Shown: in pieces, positions 61,783 to 64,000 of the stretch
Position numbering within the stretch: position 1 is the first letter of the stretch
How the letters are laid out: every line of letters begins with the position of its first letter
Assembly (NCBI GenBank): GCA_003244205.1
Contig: QHBW01000051.1
Location: 62,957-126,956, forward strand
DNA: 64,000 nucleotides
Reading direction: 5' to 3'
Source: Solirubrobacterales bacterium
GTDB lineage: Bacteria > Actinomycetota > Thermoleophilia > Solirubrobacterales > Solirubrobacteraceae
Notes under the pieces: generated by a model
What the model saw: only the letters and a program-made list of their open reading frames with translations
The model's database searches: none
Told to the model about the DNA's origin: nothing
Made by a program: the position numbers and the translations under genes

Positions 61783-62009
61783 GCGCCGCGCTGCTCGAAC
61801 GTCCACTGCGCCGAGCGGTCCGCCAGTGCGCGGGCCGCCGACACGGCGCTGGCGCGGGCGGCGAGACGACGCTGGAGCAGATTATCTCCAGAGCCTGGGA
61901 GGGCCTCGCCGTCCGCGCTTCCGTCGCCTGTCCGCTGTGCGGGGGCGCGATGGCGCCGCTGGGCACCACGCCTGGAGGCCGCTGCGACTGCGGCAGCGAG
62001 CTCACCTAG
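61779..62009 (+). CDS. Small zinc-ribbon protein coupled to lexA
   Basis: 76 residues. Start overlaps the lexA stop (ATGA). The N-terminal half is basic, then a cysteine motif CPLCGGAMAPLGTT and a final CDCGSEL: two CxxC-like pairs that should hold one zinc. Coupled translation with LexA means it is expressed with the SOS response. I know of no assigned function. Confidence 0.6.
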   Translation: MSAALLERPLRRAVRQCAGRRHGAGAGGETTLEQIISRAWEGLAVRASVACPLCGGAMAPLGTTPGGRCDCGSELT

Positions 62010-62083
62010 TTCGGCGTGGTGTCGGGTGCGCAACGCGGCTGCCCGGCTTGTCAGACGCGCGCCTGCCCGCTACCGTGGACCGT

Positions 62084-62408
<325 letters not shown>

Positions 62409-62410
62409 CC

Positions 62411-62439
62411 GAGAAGCCCCGCCATCGGCGGGGCTTCTC
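62411..62439 (+). terminator. Intrinsic terminator after rnpB
   Basis: GAGAAGCCCCGCC and GGCGGGGCTTCTC form a perfect 13-bp stem with the 3-base loop ATC, 2 bases after rnpB. No long T-run, but the stem is strong and matches the common stem sequence of the terminator after tRNA-Leu. Confidence 0.75.
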
Positions 62440-62492
62440 TATGAGACGGGCCGCTGAGGCCGCGGAGGCGACGCGCCGAGTCAGAGAGTATG

Positions 62493-62506
62493 CGAACATA
62501 CGTTCG
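62493..62506 (+). promoter_or_regulatory. LexA-binding SOS box at the imuB start
   Basis: CGAACATACGTTCG matches the actinobacterial SOS box on both arms. It ends only 3 bases before the first possible ATG of imuB, so LexA bound here would block the start region itself. Confidence 0.88.
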
Positions 62507-62509
62507 CTG

Positions 62510-63703
62510 ATGATGATTTGTGTCCTGCTCCCCCGTTACGCGCTTGCCGTCGCCGCCGGGGAGCGCGAGGCGCTGCTGCGCGAGCCGGTCGCGCTGGCCC
62601 CCGAGCCGGGGCGCGAGCAGTTCGTGGGAGAGGTCTCCGCGGCCGCCGAGGCGTTCGGCGTGCGTGACCGCATGCGGCTGGGCGAGGCGCTCGCGCGCTG
62701 TCCTGAGCTGCGGCTGCTGGCGTCCGACCCTGCCGGCGTGGCGGAGAGCTGGGAACGGCTGCTGGGGCGACTCGAGCTGATCGGCGCCGCGGTCGCCCCC
62801 GAGCGCCCTGGCCTGGCCTACTTCGAGACGCGCGGGCTGCTCGGGCTGCACGGCGGGATCGGGGGCATCGTCGCCGCCGCTCGCCGCACGCTTGCCCCGC
62901 GAGCGGTGAGGATTGGCGCCGCGCCCTCGGCCTTCTGCGCTCTGGCCGCCGCCGGCCGCGCGCGTCCCCGTCGCGCGGAGATCGTGGACGGTGACGCGGC
63001 CGCCGCGCGCGTTTTCCTTTCAAGCGAGCCGATCGCGCTGCTGCGCGTCCGGGAGAGCACCGCTGCGCTGGTCGAGCCGCTCAGCCGTCTCGGGGTACGC
63101 ACCCTCGGCGAGCTCGCGGAGCTCGATCACGCTGCGCTGGCCGATCGCTTCGGGGCAGCCGGGCTCGAGGCGCTCAGGCTCGCCGGCGGACGCGATGCCC
63201 CGCTGCGCCCACGCGTCCCTGGGGAACGTCTGCAGGAGCGCCTGGAGCTGCCCGAGGCAATCTCCGGGCCCCAGCTCGAGCGGGCGCTGGAGCTGCTCGT
63301 CGATCGTCTGCTCTCGCGTCTCGAGCGGCGAGGGCGCACGCTGCGAGCGGTGGTGCTCTCGGCCACCCTGGTGGAAGGTGGCACCTGGCGGGTGCGCCGC
63401 AGCTTTCGCGAGGCGCTCGCCGATCCGGCGCGCATGCGGCTCGCGCTCGCACCGCGGCTGAGCGAGCTGCCAGCGCCCGCAGAGGCGCTCGCGCTCAGCG
63501 TGGAACGCTTCGGCCCACCGGCGGGCGACCAGCGCGCGCTGCTCGACGACGACGCCGCCCAGCGCGACGGGCGCTTGCGCGAGGGCGTCCGTCAAGCGCG
63601 CGTGGCTGCGGGACCCGACGCTGCCCTGCGCGTGCTTGCGCTGGACCCGGACTCGCGTGTGCCCGAGCGCCGCGTCGTGCTGGCTCCGTACGATCCGTCA
63701 TGA
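62510..63703 (+). CDS. imuB: ImuB-type Y-family DNA polymerase-like protein
   Basis: 397 residues from the ATG at 62510 (62513 also possible). It has the Y-family palm/little-finger order (SAAAEAFGVRDRMRLGEAL, GLAYFETRGLLGLHGG, LSRLGVRTLGELAELD, PLRPRVPGERLQERLEL) but lacks the catalytic acidic residues (the usual D-x-D and DE positions read LLPRY and YFETR), as in ImuB. In the mutasome it links DnaE2 to the clamp. Directly under an SOS box. ImuA is not beside it; DnaE2 may follow beyond the window. Confidence 0.9.
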   Translation: MMICVLLPRYALAVAAGEREALLREPVALAPEPGREQFVGEVSAAAEAFGVRDRMRLGEALARCPELRLLASDPAGVAESWERLLGRLELIGAAVAPERPGLAYFETRGLLGLHGGIGGIVAAARRTLAPRAVRIGAAPSAFCALAAAGRARPRRAEIVDGDAAAARVFLSSEPIALLRVRESTAALVEPLSRLGVRTLGELAELDHAALADRFGAAGLEALRLAGGRDAPLRPRVPGERLQERLELPEAISGPQLERALELLVDRLLSRLERRGRTLRAVVLSATLVEGGTWRVRRSFREALADPARMRLALAPRLSELPAPAEALALSVERFGPPAGDQRALLDDDAAQRDGRLREGVRQARVAAGPDAALRVLALDPDSRVPERRVVLAPYDPS

Positions 63704-63990
63704 GTCCGCCCGCGCGCCAAGGGCGAGCACGCCGGTCTGCTGGACGGGGGCCACGCCACGTCGGGCTGCCGCGTCCGACCACGGTCAGGGTAAGAGCGCG
63801 CGACGGATGCCCACTGGCAGTCGAAGGCCGCACCGTCGAGACGGTGCGCGAGTCGTGGTTGATCGAAGATCGCTGGTGGACCGACCGTCCGCTGCGACGG
63901 CGCTATTGGGAGCTCGTCACCAGCGACGGTCGCAACCTCGTCGTCTTCCACGATCTGGACTCGGGCAACTGGTACACGCAGCGGGGGTGA
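63700..63990 (+). CDS. DUF6504-type protein, ImuB partner
   Basis: 96 residues overlapping the imuB stop by four bases (ATGA). The basic N terminus is followed by a compact motif (PLAVEGRTVETVRESWLIEDRWWTDRPLRRRYWELVTSDGRNLVVFHD), which is a domain found next to imuB in actinobacteria, and it is probably part of the mutasome. Function not known. The frame appears complete in the window. Confidence 0.75.
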   Translation: MSPPARQGRARRSAGRGPRHVGLPRPTTVRVRARDGCPLAVEGRTVETVRESWLIEDRWWTDRPLRRRYWELVTSDGRNLVVFHDLDSGNWYTQRG

Positions 63991-64000
63991 GCAGCGGGGG

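Overview
The window is GC-rich chromosomal DNA of an actinobacterium. A Solirubrobacterales/Thermoleophilia-like organism is my best guess, but the lineage is inferred and not shown by a marker gene. The supporting signs are a complete YrbE2-Mce6 operon, a DesA3-type desaturase with its reductase, LexA with actinobacterial SOS boxes (CGAAC-N4-GTTCG), an ImuB-DUF6504 pair, and frequent 4-base ATGA start/stop overlaps. Almost all of it is chromosomal housekeeping and metabolism. The only mobile element seen is one decayed IS3-family copy.

Layout. 1-3.4 kb: 3' part of argS, an amidohydrolase, then ccdA and ccmH (cytochrome c maturation). 3.5-5 kb: tRNA-Gly(CCC) and an IS3-family element whose two transposase frames carry three single-base indels. 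5-8.2 kb: a membrane acyl desaturase with its 2Fe-2S reductase, divergent from a TetR regulator. 8.2-18.3 kb: the mce lipid-import operon on the minus strand, preceded by a Baeyer-Villiger-type monooxygenase (to 20 kb). 20-24 kb: a small gene, a protein made of six 43-residue repeats, a polytopic membrane protein of unknown function and a 37-residue membrane peptide. 24-26 kb: an SDR dehydrogenase and an alpha/beta hydrolase. 26-32.7 kb: an FtsX-type ABC exporter (permease, two ATPases, lipoprotein) divergent from a two-component system. 32.7-37 kb: a fatty-acid hydroxylase, TetR, an MpaB-like oxygenase, MerR, a thioesterase and a CGNR regulator. 37-42.4 kb: a small GNAT-like protein, two tandem S51 peptidases, a saccharopine-dehydrogenase-like reductase and a secreted phosphoesterase. 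42.5-49.6 kb: secreted proteins, YihY, a methyltransferase, a frameshifted trypsin-like protease, a GH15 enzyme and a zinc ribbon. 49.7-53 kb: ccmE of the CxxxY type, ccmF, a CcmI-like fragment and secG. 53-56.2 kb: an unusual repeat-rich spacer and a tldD/tldE pair. 56.2-60.8 kb: an EamA transporter, a second GNAT-like small protein, LysR, an SRPBCC protein with a repeat linker and an agmatinase-family enzyme. 60.8-64 kb: tRNA-Leu(GAG), lexA, a zinc-ribbon gene, rnpB, imuB and DUF6504.

How the genes fit together. Lipid handling is the main theme: uptake (mce), desaturation, hydroxylation, Baeyer-Villiger oxidation, SDR and thioesterase, with at least three TetR/MerR regulators beside lipid-type enzymes. 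Cytochrome c maturation genes lie at two places in the window (ccdA-ccmH and ccmE-ccmF). The right end is a DNA-damage module with two clear LexA boxes, one at lexA and one touching the imuB start. The least explained parts are the 20.0-24.0 kb block, the paired small GNAT-like genes, the tandem S51 peptidases and the structured spacer after secG.
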